Of a stretch of 64,000 nt of DNA, positions 49,488 to 58,656 are shown one piece after another. The stretch's first letter is position 1, and the number at the start of each line of letters is the position of its first letter. The notes beneath the pieces are model-generated. The model was not told the origin of the DNA. It searched no databases and was given only the letters and a program-made list of their open reading frames with translations. This DNA is from Ruminococcus gauvreauii. GTDB lineage: Bacteria; Bacillota; Clostridia; Lachnospirales; Lachnospiraceae. The stretch covers positions 3,410,001 through 3,474,000 of the forward strand of contig NZ_CP102290.1 of NCBI RefSeq assembly GCF_025151995.1, in the 5' to 3' direction. The translations under genes and the position numbers were made by a program.

Positions 49488-50942
49488 ATGGGAAAGATTA
49501 TTGGGGAAGGAATTACTTTTGATGACGTGCTGCTGGTGCCGGCATATTCAGAAGTGACTCCTAATCTGGTAGATTTATCAACCTGGCTGACAAAAAAAGT
49601 AAAGCTGAATATTCCGATGATGAGTGCGGGTATGGACACCGTTACCGAGCATCGTATGGCGATCGCAATGGCGCGGCAGGGCGGTATTGGAATTATTCAT
49701 AAGAATATGTCCATAGAGCAGCAGGCAGACGAGGTAGACAAAGTAAAACGTTCTGAGAACGGAGTAATCACAGACCCATTTTTCCTTTCACCCGAACATA
49801 CACTGGAGGATGCCAACAATCTGATGGCGAAATTCAGAATTTCCGGTGTTCCGATCACGGAAGGCCGCAAACTTGTTGGAATTATTACGAACCGTGATCT
49901 TAAATTTGAAGAAGATTTTTCAAAGAAGATCAAAGAATCCATGACATCTGACGGGCTGATTACAGCTCCGGAAGGCATCACGCTGGATGAGGCAAAGAGA
50001 ATTCTTGCCAAAGCGAGAAAAGAGAAACTTCCGATCGTAGATAAAGATTTCAACCTGAAAGGCCTTATTACGATCAAGGACATTGAAAAACAGATCAAAT
50101 ATCCGCTGTCAGCCAAAGATGAGCAGGGACGTCTTCTGTGCGGAGCGGCAGTCGGGATCACATCCAACTTTATGGACCGGGTGGATGCACTGGTGAATGC
50201 CAGAGTTGATGTGATCGTGATCGATTCTGCGCACGGGCATTCTGCGAATATTCTGAAGACGGTGCGCGAGATCAAGGAAAAATATCCGGAGCTTCAGGTG
50301 ATTGCAGGAAATGTAGCTACGGAAGAGGCGACAAGAGATCTGATCAAGGCTGGCGTCGACGGTGTGAAAGTGGGAATCGGACCGGGATCCATCTGTACGA
50401 CTCGTGTGGTTGCAGGAATCGGTGTTCCTCAGATCACAGCTGTGATGGATTGTTACAAAGCTGCCTCTGAGTTCGGGATTCCGATCATCGCTGACGGAGG
50501 TATCAAGTACTCAGGTGACATTACAAAAGCGATTGCGGCAGGTGCGAACGTCTGTATGATGGGAAGTATTTTTGCAGGCTGTGATGAAAGCCCCGGAGAA
50601 TTTGAACTTTATCAGGGAAGAAAATATAAAGTATACCGCGGCATGGGATCGATTGCGGCGATGGAAAACGGAAGCAAAGACCGCTATTTCCAGACAGACG
50701 CAAAGAAACTGGTACCGGAAGGTGTCGAGGGAAGAGTTGCCTATAAAGGACATGTGGAAGATACCGTGTTCCAGCTGATCGGCGGACTGCGCTCCGGTAT
50801 GGGCTACTGCGGAGCTCCGACCATTCAGGCAATGATCGAGACAGGCAAATTTATTAAGATTTCAGCAGCTTCATTGAAAGAATCTCATCCGCATGATATT
50901 CATATTACGAAAGAGGCTCCGAACTACAGTGTAGATGAATAA
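49488..50942 (+). CDS. guaB: Inosine-5'-monophosphate dehydrogenase
   Basis: Oxidises IMP to XMP, the first committed step to guanine nucleotides. The product has 484 residues, the usual length. The N-terminal segment 'GEGITFDDVLLVPAYSEV' leads the barrel. Tandem CBS domains occupy about 95-210. The active-site Cys lies in 'GIGPGSICTTRVVAG' near 298-312. 'ADGGIKYSGD' near 336, 'YRGMGSIAAM' near 384 and the flap Arg-Tyr region follow. It stands alone between two terminators. GTP made via this step also signals to CodY. Confidence 0.97.
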   Translation: MGKIIGEGITFDDVLLVPAYSEVTPNLVDLSTWLTKKVKLNIPMMSAGMDTVTEHRMAIAMARQGGIGIIHKNMSIEQQADEVDKVKRSENGVITDPFFLSPEHTLEDANNLMAKFRISGVPITEGRKLVGIITNRDLKFEEDFSKKIKESMTSDGLITAPEGITLDEAKRILAKARKEKLPIVDKDFNLKGLITIKDIEKQIKYPLSAKDEQGRLLCGAAVGITSNFMDRVDALVNARVDVIVIDSAHGHSANILKTVREIKEKYPELQVIAGNVATEEATRDLIKAGVDGVKVGIGPGSICTTRVVAGIGVPQITAVMDCYKAASEFGIPIIADGGIKYSGDITKAIAAGANVCMMGSIFAGCDESPGEFELYQGRKYKVYRGMGSIAAMENGSKDRYFQTDAKKLVPEGVEGRVAYKGHVEDTVFQLIGGLRSGMGYCGAPTIQAMIETGKFIKISAASLKESHPHDIHITKEAPNYSVDE

Positions 50943-50998
50943 TTAAGGGTAACAGTTCAGGACGGCGAGCCGTACTGAACAGTTTCAATTACGGAATA

Positions 50999-51043
50999 AA
51001 AATGGCGACGGGAATCTGAAGAAAAGATTGTTGTCGCCATTTT
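50999..51043 (+). terminator. Terminator of guaB
   Basis: AATGGCGAC pairs with GTCGCCATT across a loop of about 23 bases, followed by TTT. Confidence 0.75.
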
Positions 51044-51070
51044 ACTTGACAGACATTAAGAGGAAAGCGC

Positions 51071-51784
51071 ATGGGCAAAGGACGAGGGTATACAAATCAG
51101 GGGCGGAGAATGACGAGACAGCAGAGAATACGGCAGAGGAACAGAGCAATCTTACTGCTGATTCTTTCAGCGCTGGCGGTCATTATTGTGGTTGCGGCAG
51201 GCTATCGGCTGCTATTTTCAAAGAAAAGTGACACACGTGGGGCATCGGCTGATGTTCTTGGCGGGGAAGACTGGGAGGGTGCACCTCCTCTGGATGTGCA
51301 GCTCCTCACCGTCAATGAATACTCAAGACCCGGGATACCTCTTGAAAAGGTGAAGGGGATTGTGATTCACTATACGGCAAATCCCGGCAGTACGGCGCAG
51401 GCCAACCGCAATTACTTTGAGGGTCTGAAGGATGAGCACACGACAAAGGCCAGCAGCCATTTTGTCATAGGACTGGATGGGGAGATCATCCAGTGTATTC
51501 CGAGTACGGAGATATCTTATGCATCAAATGACCGCAATGGTGACACACTGTCTATCGAGTGCTGCCATCCGGACGAGACCGGAAAATTTACAGACAAAAC
51601 GTATGATTCTCTGGTGAAGCTGACTGCCTGGCTGTGCAGCCGCTTTGATGTGCCGGCGGATGAGGTCATTCGTCACTATGATGTGACGGGCAAAGACTGT
51701 CCGAAATACTTTGTTGAAAATGAAGATGCGTGGAAACAATTCCAAAAAGATGTGGAGGAGAGCAGGAAACATGAATCTGTTTAA
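51071..51784 (+). CDS. Membrane-anchored N-acetylmuramoyl-L-alanine amidase
   Basis: Cleaves the amide between MurNAc and the peptide stem. The product has 237 residues. A very basic N-terminus of 25 residues leads into one membrane helix at about 27-47. The Amidase_2 domain begins near residue 95: zinc ligands are His in 'VIHYTANPGST', His in 'EVIRHYDVTGKDCPKYF' and the Cys near the end of that motif. 'SHFVIGLDGEIIQCIP' near 133-148 is also conserved. AGAGGAAAG precedes ATG 51071. A role in sporulation or cell wall turnover is possible. It overlaps yjbQ by 14 bases. Confidence 0.9.
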   Translation: MGKGRGYTNQGRRMTRQQRIRQRNRAILLLILSALAVIIVVAAGYRLLFSKKSDTRGASADVLGGEDWEGAPPLDVQLLTVNEYSRPGIPLEKVKGIVIHYTANPGSTAQANRNYFEGLKDEHTTKASSHFVIGLDGEIIQCIPSTEISYASNDRNGDTLSIECCHPDETGKFTDKTYDSLVKLTAWLCSRFDVPADEVIRHYDVTGKDCPKYFVENEDAWKQFQKDVEESRKHESV

Positions 51785-52175
51785 ACATGAGATTAACGTG
51801 GCCTCACCGCAGACGATGGTGAAGATCACAAAATATGTGCGTGAGGATCTCAAAAAATCGGGCGTGGCATCGGGCATCGCAGTGATTTTTTGTCCTCATA
51901 CGACCGCGGGAATCACGATCAATGAAAACGCAGATCCCGATGTCCAGAGAGATCTGCTGTATGGGTACGAAAAAGTTTTCCCGACACAGGATGGAAATTA
52001 CCGTCACTTTGAAGGAAACAGCCATGCTCATATGAAATCATCTGCAATGGGAGCGTCTGCCACGGTCATTGTGGAAGAAGGAAAACTGATACTCGGTACA
52101 TGGCAGGATATCTATTTCTGTGAGTACGATGGTCCCAGATACCGCAAATTCTATGTGAAAATTGTAGAGGGTTAA
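51771..52175 (+). CDS. YjbQ family (UPF0047) protein
   Basis: A protein of 134 residues. ATG 51771, with GGAGAGCAGG upstream, gives the canonical length; the longer frame runs into the amidase gene. 'CPHTTAGITINENADPDV' near 43-60 and 'EGNSHAHMKSSAMGAS' near 80-95 carry the conserved histidines, and 'LGTWQDIYFCEYDGPR' near 108 closes the domain. The family is annotated as a secondary thiamine-phosphate synthase from complementation work, but its native role is not certain. The following 175 bases up to 52350 hold no gene; a GCAAAAA/TTTTTGC hairpin lies at 52215-52233. Confidence 0.9.
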   Translation: MNLFKHEINVASPQTMVKITKYVREDLKKSGVASGIAVIFCPHTTAGITINENADPDVQRDLLYGYEKVFPTQDGNYRHFEGNSHAHMKSSAMGASATVIVEEGKLILGTWQDIYFCEYDGPRYRKFYVKIVEG

Positions 52176-52350
52176 GAAAATAGGTAATGAATTCTGTTTT
52201 TGAGTAATATGATTGCAAAAAGGCTATTTTTGCTGTAACATAAGATTATTAGTTGAAAAATGGTGAATTATGCAGAAAAGTTATCTGAGGTCCGCCAGAG
52301 CGTACTTGAATATTACAGAGCATTGATCACAAGGGAGAAAGGATAAAAAC

Positions 52351-53064
52351 ATGCAGACGATATCTTTGGAGAAGGAATTAAAAGGAAATGCATATCCCGG
52401 CAGGGGAATTGTCATCGGAAGATCAAAAGACGGAACGAAAGCTGTCACGGCTTATTTTATCATGGGAAGAAGTGAAAACAGCAGGAACCGTATCTTTGCT
52501 GAAGAGGGAAAAGGGATCCGGACGCAGGCATTTGACCCGTCAAAACTGACTGATCCGAGTCTGATCATTTATGCACCGGTACGCGTGCTGGACGACAAGA
52601 CGATCGTGACTAACGGAGATCAGACGGATACAGTCTATGAGGGAATGGAAAGGGGACTGACATTCGAACAGTCCTTAAGATGCAGGGAGTTTGAACCGGA
52701 TGCGCCGAACTATACCCCTCGTATTTCCGGTGTGATGTATGTAAAAGACGGAAACTACAGCTATGAAATGTCGATCCTGAAAAGCAATAACGGATGTCCG
52801 GACAGCTGCAGCAGATTTACTTTTTCATATGAAAATCCGGCAGCCGGCGAAGGGCATTTTATTCACACTTACATGTGTGACGGTGATCCTCTCCCGAGTT
52901 TTGAAGGGGAGCCAAAGACTGTAGAGATCCAGGATGATATGGATGCGTTTACTGACATGCTCTGGAACAGCCTGAACGAGGACAACAAGGTATCGCTGTT
53001 TGTGCGCTATATTGATATCGCAGCGGGAACGTATGAAACGAAAATCATGAATAAGAATCAGTAG
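52351..53064 (+). CDS. purO: PurO-type IMP cyclohydrolase
   Basis: Closes the FAICAR ring to IMP, the last purine step. The product has 237 residues and resembles the archaeal IMP_cyclohyd family: 'GNAYPGRGIVIGRSKDG' near 12-28 and 'AYFIMGRSENSRNRIF' near 34-49 are typical, and 'NYTPRISGVMY' near 124-134 is also conserved. No similarity to the methylglyoxal synthase-like domain of PurH is seen. The next gene encodes a stand-alone AICAR transformylase, so together they replace bifunctional PurH. GGGAGAAAGGA precedes ATG 52351. Confidence 0.88.
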   Translation: MQTISLEKELKGNAYPGRGIVIGRSKDGTKAVTAYFIMGRSENSRNRIFAEEGKGIRTQAFDPSKLTDPSLIIYAPVRVLDDKTIVTNGDQTDTVYEGMERGLTFEQSLRCREFEPDAPNYTPRISGVMYVKDGNYSYEMSILKSNNGCPDSCSRFTFSYENPAAGEGHFIHTYMCDGDPLPSFEGEPKTVEIQDDMDAFTDMLWNSLNEDNKVSLFVRYIDIAAGTYETKIMNKNQ

Positions 53065-53086
53065 TCGATACAGGAGAGAGTGGAAG

Positions 53087-54265
53087 ATGAAAGAATTAGA
53101 ATTAAAATATGGATGTAACCCGAATCAGAAACCGTCTAAAATCTATATGGCAGATGGTTCCGAGCTTCCGATCACCGTGCTGAACGGCAAACCGGGATAT
53201 ATTAACTTTCTGGATGCGTTTAACGGATGGCAGCTGGTAAAAGAGCTGAAGGAAGCGACAGGACTTCCGGCGGCAACCTCCTTTAAACACGTATCACCGG
53301 CAGGTGCAGCGGTCGGTCTCCCGCTGGACGATACGATGGCGGCGATTTACTGGGTTGAAAACAAAGACGAGCTCACACCGCTTGCGTGTGCCTATGCGAG
53401 AGCCAGGGGTGCAGACAGAATGTCCTCATTCGGCGATTTTATCGCATTGTCTGATATCTGTGACAAAGAGACGGCGGGACTGATCCGTCATGAAGTCTCT
53501 GACGGTGTGATTGCACCCGGGTATACGGACGAGGCGCTGTCTATCCTGAAAGAAAAGAAAAAAGGAAATTACAATGTCATCCAGATCGATACAGATTACT
53601 GTCCGGCTCCGCTGGAACATAAAGAAGTGTACGGCATTACGTTTGAACAGGGACGTCAGGAACTTCCGATCGATGATAAACTTCTCTCCAACATTGTAAC
53701 GGAAAACAAAGAGATACCGGAAGATGCACTGAGGGACATGAAGATTGCTCTGATTACGCTTAAGTATACACAGTCTAATTCCGTGTGTTACGTGAAAGGC
53801 GGACAGGCGATCGGGATCGGTGCGGGACAGCAGTCACGCGTGCACTGCACACGGCTTGCCGGCCAGAAGGCGGATAACTGGCTGCTTCGTCAGAGTCCGA
53901 ATGTTTTGAATCTTCAGTTTGTAGAAACGATCAGCCGACCGGAACGCGACAATGCGATCGATGTCTATATTGGCGATGAATATATGGATGTGCTGGCGGA
54001 CGGCACATGGGAGAAGATCTTCAAAGTAAAACCCGAGGTATTCACACGTGAAGAGAAGCGTGCATGGCTGGATCAGATGAACGGGGTAACACTCGGTTCA
54101 GATGCGTTCTTCCCGTTCGCAGATAATATTGAACGCGCGAAAAAGAGCGGGGTAAAATACGTGGCACAGCCGGGAGGCTCTGTGAGGGACGATCTGGTGA
54201 TCGAGTGCTGCAACAAATATCAGATGGTGATGGCATTTACCGGAATCCGTTTATTCCACCACTAA
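53087..54265 (+). CDS. purH: AICAR transformylase (formyltransferase domain of PurH, stand-alone)
   Basis: Transfers formyl from 10-formyl-tetrahydrofolate to AICAR, giving FAICAR. The product has 392 residues and consists only of the AICARFT domain: 'LKYGCNPNQKPSKIY' opens it. The active-site Lys-His is in 'SFKHVSPAGAA' near 65-75. 'LKYTQSNSVCYVKGGQAIGIGAGQ' lies within 225-248. 'VAQPGGSVRDD' near 363 closes it. The N-terminal cyclohydrolase domain of normal PurH (about 520 residues) is absent. It follows purO by 22 bases, so the two act in sequence. Confidence 0.92.
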   Translation: MKELELKYGCNPNQKPSKIYMADGSELPITVLNGKPGYINFLDAFNGWQLVKELKEATGLPAATSFKHVSPAGAAVGLPLDDTMAAIYWVENKDELTPLACAYARARGADRMSSFGDFIALSDICDKETAGLIRHEVSDGVIAPGYTDEALSILKEKKKGNYNVIQIDTDYCPAPLEHKEVYGITFEQGRQELPIDDKLLSNIVTENKEIPEDALRDMKIALITLKYTQSNSVCYVKGGQAIGIGAGQQSRVHCTRLAGQKADNWLLRQSPNVLNLQFVETISRPERDNAIDVYIGDEYMDVLADGTWEKIFKVKPEVFTREEKRAWLDQMNGVTLGSDAFFPFADNIERAKKSGVKYVAQPGGSVRDDLVIECCNKYQMVMAFTGIRLFHH

Positions 54266-54278
54266 TAGGAGCAAACTA

Positions 54279-54312
54279 TCAGAGAGCTGTTGTATCTACA
54301 ACGGCTCTCTGA
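54279..54312 (+). repeat. Sixteen-base-pair hairpin after purH
   Basis: Arms 54279-54294 and 54297-54312 pair throughout with one T-G wobble and a minimal loop. No T-run follows directly (TCTGATTAAAAGG), so it may be a weak terminator or an RNA-stabilising stem before pepF. Confidence 0.6.
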
Positions 54313-54342
54313 TCTGATTAAAAGGAAAGAGAGGAAGATAAT

Positions 54343-56145
54343 ATGCCGGAAACAAAACGGCTGCCGAAGCGTGATGAAGTTGCTTTGCAGGATAAGTGGA
54401 GGATAGAGGATCTGTATGCGTCAGATGATGACTGGGAGGCAGATTTTTCAAAACTGGAAAGACTGGCTTCTGAGTTTGGAAGATTTGCGGGAACACTTGC
54501 CGGGAGTGCACAGCAGCTGTACACGGCGCTCAGGGAGCAGGACGAGATTTCCATGCTTATGGAGAGAGTCTACGTCTATGCCGGGCAGAAGAATCATGAG
54601 GATATGGGAGACAGCAGGTATCAGCAGCTTGTGATGCGTGCACAGGTACTAATGAGCCGCGTCGGGGAAGCACTTTCATTTATGGAACCGGAGATTCTGG
54701 GGATTTCGGATGAGGTGATGGAGCGTTATCTTGCCGGGTATGAACCGCTGAACCTTTACAGGCGATACCTGCAGGAAAAGCGCAGGATGCGGGAGCATAT
54801 TCTCTCAAAGGAGATGGAAAGCGTACTTGCGAAGGCGGCAAATATGGGAAATGCCCCTCAGAATATTTTTCAGGTATTCAACAATGCTGATCTGGATTTT
54901 GGTACTGTGACAGATGAGGACGGGAAGACGGTTCAGCTGACACACGGTCGTTATATACCGTTTCTGGAAAGTCAGAATGTGCGCGTGAGAAGAGAGGCAT
55001 TTGAGAAAGTGTATGCGGCTTATAAACAGTTTAAAAACACACTGGCCGCAGCATTTGATGCAAACGTACAGCAGGAACGCTTTTTTGCTGAAATGCGAAA
55101 TTACGGTTCCTCAATGGAAATGGAACTCGACGGGGGCAATATCCCGGTTTCTGTGTATCAGAGGCTGATCGAGGCGGTACACAGCCACATGGATCTTATG
55201 CATCGGTATGTGGCACTGCGCAGACGGGTGCTGGGTGTGGATGAGCTGCATATGTATGATCTTCATGTACCGCTGGTGATGCAGAAGGATAACCGTTACT
55301 CTTTTGAGGAGGCAAAACAGATCGTGCGCAGGGGACTTGCGCCGCTCGGAGAAGATTATCTGAGGCTTTTGGATGAAGGATTCGGACAGGGCTGGATTGA
55401 TGTGTACGAAAATCAGGGAAAGAGGAGCGGTGCGTATTCCTGGGGCGCGTACGGAACACACCCGTATGTGCTGCTGAATTACAACGGCAGCCTGAATCAT
55501 GTGTTTACGCTGGCGCATGAGATGGGTCACGCGATCCACAGCCATTACTCCGATCAGGTACAGCCGTACCCATATGCCGGATACCGTATTTTTGTCGCGG
55601 AAGTGGCTTCCACCTGCAACGAAGCCCTGTTGATTCATGATCTGCTGGAGCATGCTGCTGATGTACAGGAGAAGAGATATCTGATCAACTATTTTCTGGA
55701 TCAGTTTAAGAGTACTCTTTACCGCCAGACCATGTTTGCAGAATTCGAGCAGAAGGTTCATCAGATGGGACAGGAGGGTCAGAGCCTGACAGCAGATGTG
55801 CTGTGTGAAATTTATCTCGGTCTGAACCGCCGGTATTTTGGGGAGGAGATGGTGGTCGATCCGGAGATTGCCATGGAATGGGCGAGAATTCCACATTTCT
55901 ATACACCGTTTTATGTCTATCAGTATGCGACGGGATTTTCAGCCGCCATCGCCATCAGCAGCAGGATCTTAAACGGTGAACCCGGTATTGTGGAAAAATA
56001 TAAGGAGTTTTTAAGCGGCGGCAGCTCAAAAGACCCGATCGATCTGCTGAAGATCTGCGGTGTAGATATGACCAGCCCGCAGCCGGTGGAAGAGGCGTTG
56101 AAGGTGTTTGAAAGATATCTGAACGAATTTTCTGAACTGGTATAA
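54343..56145 (+). CDS. pepF: Oligoendopeptidase F (M3 family zinc peptidase)
   Basis: A cytoplasmic zinc endopeptidase for peptides of about 7-17 residues. The product has 600 residues. The zinc motif HExxH is in 'FTLAHEMGHAIHSHY' near 384-398, with the third ligand Glu in 'VAEVASTCNEALL' near 417. The helical N-terminal half includes 'WRIEDLYASDDDWEADF' near 20. 'YSWGAYGTHPYVLLNYNG' near 365 is also conserved. AGAGAGGAAG precedes ATG 54343. It converges on topB with a terminator between them. Confidence 0.95.
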   Translation: MPETKRLPKRDEVALQDKWRIEDLYASDDDWEADFSKLERLASEFGRFAGTLAGSAQQLYTALREQDEISMLMERVYVYAGQKNHEDMGDSRYQQLVMRAQVLMSRVGEALSFMEPEILGISDEVMERYLAGYEPLNLYRRYLQEKRRMREHILSKEMESVLAKAANMGNAPQNIFQVFNNADLDFGTVTDEDGKTVQLTHGRYIPFLESQNVRVRREAFEKVYAAYKQFKNTLAAAFDANVQQERFFAEMRNYGSSMEMELDGGNIPVSVYQRLIEAVHSHMDLMHRYVALRRRVLGVDELHMYDLHVPLVMQKDNRYSFEEAKQIVRRGLAPLGEDYLRLLDEGFGQGWIDVYENQGKRSGAYSWGAYGTHPYVLLNYNGSLNHVFTLAHEMGHAIHSHYSDQVQPYPYAGYRIFVAEVASTCNEALLIHDLLEHAADVQEKRYLINYFLDQFKSTLYRQTMFAEFEQKVHQMGQEGQSLTADVLCEIYLGLNRRYFGEEMVVDPEIAMEWARIPHFYTPFYVYQYATGFSAAIAISSRILNGEPGIVEKYKEFLSGGSSKDPIDLLKICGVDMTSPQPVEEALKVFERYLNEFSELV

Positions 56146-56154
56146 AGCTGCCGG

Positions 56155-56190
56155 AAAGAAGAAAAGTCGGGAACAAAGAGTTCCCGACTA
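56155..56190 (-). terminator. Terminator of topB (shared with pepF)
   Basis: AGTCGGGAAC at 56165-56174 pairs with GTTCCCGACT on the far arm (56180-56189 region). Read on the minus strand it is followed by TTTCTTCTTT. Confidence 0.8.
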
Positions 56191-56210
56191 AAATCACGAA
56201 GGCATAATTA

Positions 56211-58412
56211 TTACTTATCAATCTTCAGGTTAGCAAAAGCGGATGCGAACGGATTGTTGATCGGAGTTTCCGCTTCCTTTTGCTGTTGTTTCAGATAGCG
56301 CTGGACGTCTTTTTTGTTGACGCCGGCGCCTTCTTTTTCCCTGCGTTTTTTGAAGGCGGAAAGCTTTTCCCTGTAGCCGCACGGGCAGATGAAGGTGTCC
56401 TCACCGCCCTTTACGTAGAGCTCCATCTTCTTATGGCATTTGGGACAGCGGGCATTGCTGGTGCGTGAAATCGTTTCACGGTGACCGCATTCCCTGTCCT
56501 GACAGACCAGCATCCGGCTGTTCTTGCCGTTGACGGACAGCATGCGTTTTCCGCATTCAGGGCATTTCGTGTTCGTCAGGTTGTCATGCCGGAAAGTTCC
56601 ATCGGCAGTTTTGATTTCCTGAATGATATCTGTCGTGTAAGTACTGATGTCTTTCAGAAATGTTTCTTTCTTCAGAGTGCCTTTGGCGATTTGGGAGAGG
56701 CGCATCTCCCAGTCAGCTGTCAGTTCAGGCTTTTTCAGATCTTCCGGTACCAGTTTCAGCAGCTGTCTCGCCTTGGAGGTGACAAAGATATCTTTACCTC
56801 TCTTTTCCATCAGGAAACTGTTGAACAGTTTGTCGATGATGTCGGCACGGGTGGCTACTGTGCCGAGCCCTCCTGTCTCTCCGAGTGTTCTGGCCGCTTT
56901 TGCATCCCTGCTCTCCATATATTTCACCGGGTTTTCCATTGCGGAAAGCAGAGTGGCTTCATTGAACGGCGCAGGGGGCTTCGTCTTTCCGGAAGTCACA
57001 GAAACATTCTGGATGGGATACGTTTCCCCTTTGGAAAGACAGGGGAGCGTCTGATCTTTTAAAGCGGATTCTGCTATCTCATCCTCGTCATCCTCATGCA
57101 GCTGATTTTCGTAGACTTCCTTCCATCCGGATGACGTTACGACTTTTCCTTTTGCTGTGAAATGTTCCCCGCATGCCTCGGCGTGCAGCGTTGTCTGTTC
57201 GTATTCAAAGGGCGGGTATAGTACTGCCAGGAAGCGGCGCACTACAAGGTTATAGATTTTCTTTTCTTCATTCGTCATGTGCTCCATCTGAACAAACTGT
57301 TCCGTCGGTATGATGGCGTGATGGTCGCTGACCTTCTTGTCGTTGACAAAGGAGGCATTCGCGGCGAGGGGTTTCATGATCAGACTGCCGGCGAGTTTTT
57401 TGTACGGTCCTACAGAACATGCGCGCAGGCGGTCTTTCAGGGTACCGACAACATCGCTGCCGATATAGCGGGAATCAGTCCGGGGATATGTCAGTACCTT
57501 ATGGTTTTCATACAGGCGCTGCATGATGTTCAGAGTCTCTTTGGCGGAGAAGCCGAACTGCCGGTTGGCGTCCCGCTGCAGTTCTGTCAGATCATACAGA
57601 CCAGGGGCATACGTTTTTTTGGCGGATTTTTCAACGGAAGTCACGGTCAGGCTTCCCGAATCCATTTTTCTGGCTATCATATCAATATGCTCTCTTGAGA
57701 AAGTACGGAAACTTCCGCTCTTTATATCCTGCCAGGCCCATTTCACCTTGCCGGACAGCAGGCTGAGACCATAGTACTCCTCAGGCCTGAAGCTGCGTAT
57801 TTCCTCCTCACGCTTTGCGATCATTGCGAGGGTAGGGGTCTGGACACGGCCGCAGGAGAGCTGGGCGTTATACTTGCAGGTAAGTGCCCTGGTGGCGTTG
57901 ATCCCTACGAGCCAGTCGGCCTCTGCACGGCTGACAGCAGCAGCGTACAGGTTGTCATACTCCCGCCCGTCTTTTAAGTGAGCGAATCCGTCTCTGATCG
58001 CCTTGTCGGTGACTGAGGAAATCCAGAGCCGCCTGATGGGCTTGCGGCATCCGGATTTTTCCAGAATCCATCTGGCGACAAGTTCCCCCTCCCTCCCGGC
58101 GTCCGTGGCGATGATAATATCATTCACATCCTGGCGGAACAGCTGGGATTTCACGGCGTTGTACTGTTTGGCAGTCTGTCTGATGACAACCAGTTCCATT
58201 TTATCCGGCATCATGGGAAGCACGTCCAGCTTCCATTCCTTATATTTCTTATCATAATCCTCCGGGTCAGCGAGCGTGACCAGATGCCCGAGAGCCCAGG
58301 TGACGATATACTGCGGGCCTTCCAGCGCTCCATTTAACTTTTTCTGGCAGTGAAGGACATGTGCGATGTCTCTTGCTACCGAAGGTTTTTCAGCTATGAC
58401 TAAAGATTTCAT
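56211..58412 (-). CDS. topB: DNA topoisomerase III
   Basis: A type IA topoisomerase of 733 residues active in decatenation. The start is the ATG at 58412: the upstream in-frame ATG lies in ATGGAGGAATCA, whose GGAGG is the ribosome-binding site. 'SLVIAEKPSVARDIAHVL' opens the TOPRIM domain and 'ATDAGREGELVARWILE' near 103-119 is its acidic motif. The catalytic Tyr is in 'VLTYPRTDSRYIGSD' near 312. 'GLGTVATRADIIDKL' near 520 follows. Two C-terminal zinc-ribbon units ('CPECGKRM', 'CPKCHKKM') come after residue 615. It is the only minus-strand gene of its size in the window. Confidence 0.95.
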   Translation of the reverse strand: MKSLVIAEKPSVARDIAHVLHCQKKLNGALEGPQYIVTWALGHLVTLADPEDYDKKYKEWKLDVLPMMPDKMELVVIRQTAKQYNAVKSQLFRQDVNDIIIATDAGREGELVARWILEKSGCRKPIRRLWISSVTDKAIRDGFAHLKDGREYDNLYAAAVSRAEADWLVGINATRALTCKYNAQLSCGRVQTPTLAMIAKREEEIRSFRPEEYYGLSLLSGKVKWAWQDIKSGSFRTFSREHIDMIARKMDSGSLTVTSVEKSAKKTYAPGLYDLTELQRDANRQFGFSAKETLNIMQRLYENHKVLTYPRTDSRYIGSDVVGTLKDRLRACSVGPYKKLAGSLIMKPLAANASFVNDKKVSDHHAIIPTEQFVQMEHMTNEEKKIYNLVVRRFLAVLYPPFEYEQTTLHAEACGEHFTAKGKVVTSSGWKEVYENQLHEDDEDEIAESALKDQTLPCLSKGETYPIQNVSVTSGKTKPPAPFNEATLLSAMENPVKYMESRDAKAARTLGETGGLGTVATRADIIDKLFNSFLMEKRGKDIFVTSKARQLLKLVPEDLKKPELTADWEMRLSQIAKGTLKKETFLKDISTYTTDIIQEIKTADGTFRHDNLTNTKCPECGKRMLSVNGKNSRMLVCQDRECGHRETISRTSNARCPKCHKKMELYVKGGEDTFICPCGYREKLSAFKKRREKEGAGVNKKDVQRYLKQQQKEAETPINNPFASAFANLKIDK

Positions 58413-58513
58413 TGATTCCTCCATAATATTAGTGCTGCAGTTTTTACTAAAGGGATGATGCCTCGGATTGCTCCTCTGCTTCGCATCCTGTGCAATTCTG
58501 ACATCTAAGGATT

Positions 58514-58542
58514 AACATAGCACACTTTGCTCGGACTGGCAA
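58514..58542 (-). promoter_or_regulatory. Probable promoter of topB
   Basis: Read on the minus strand: -35 TTGCCA (58537-58542), a 17-base spacer ending in TGC, and -10 TATGTT (58514-58519), about 100 bases before the start codon. Confidence 0.5.
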
Positions 58543-58575
58543 TCGCTATGCGGTGTTTTTTATCAATAAGAAATA

Positions 58576-58604
58576 TTGACATATGTTACATAAGCGGTTA
58601 TGAT
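58576..58604 (+). promoter_or_regulatory. Sigma-A promoter of the DUF3793-flavodoxin-DUF2325 operon
   Basis: -35 TTGACA at 58576-58581, a 17-base spacer and -10 TATGAT at 58599-58604. Transcription would start near 58611, on the edge of the palindromic operator. Confidence 0.85.
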
Positions 58605-58611
58605 AACTGTA

Positions 58612-58629
58612 AGTTAGTTGGAACTAACT
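58612..58629. promoter_or_regulatory. Iron-cluster operator 1 (GTTAG-N6-CTAAC)
   Basis: AGTTAGTT-GG-AACTAACT is a perfect 18-base palindrome at the expected transcription start of the DUF3793 operon. It shares GTTAG-N6-CTAAC with two sites before feoA. The adjacent DtxR-family protein is the likely ligand; binding is inferred. Confidence 0.75.
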
Positions 58630-58656
58630 ATTGGAATTGCCAGGAGGTAACATAAC

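Noticed and set aside
52176..52350. A purine riboswitch or PurR box before purO
   Set aside because: No conserved riboswitch core or paired PurR-type motifs could be recognised, only a weak GCAAAAA/TTTTTGC hairpin and a poor promoter match.
55111..55896. Long minus-strand ORF of 261 codons opposite pepF, and similar ones opposite prmA (29592-30419) and thiI (32767-33474)
   Set aside because: Each lies wholly within a well-supported gene, lacks a ribosome-binding site and shows composition expected of an antisense shadow.
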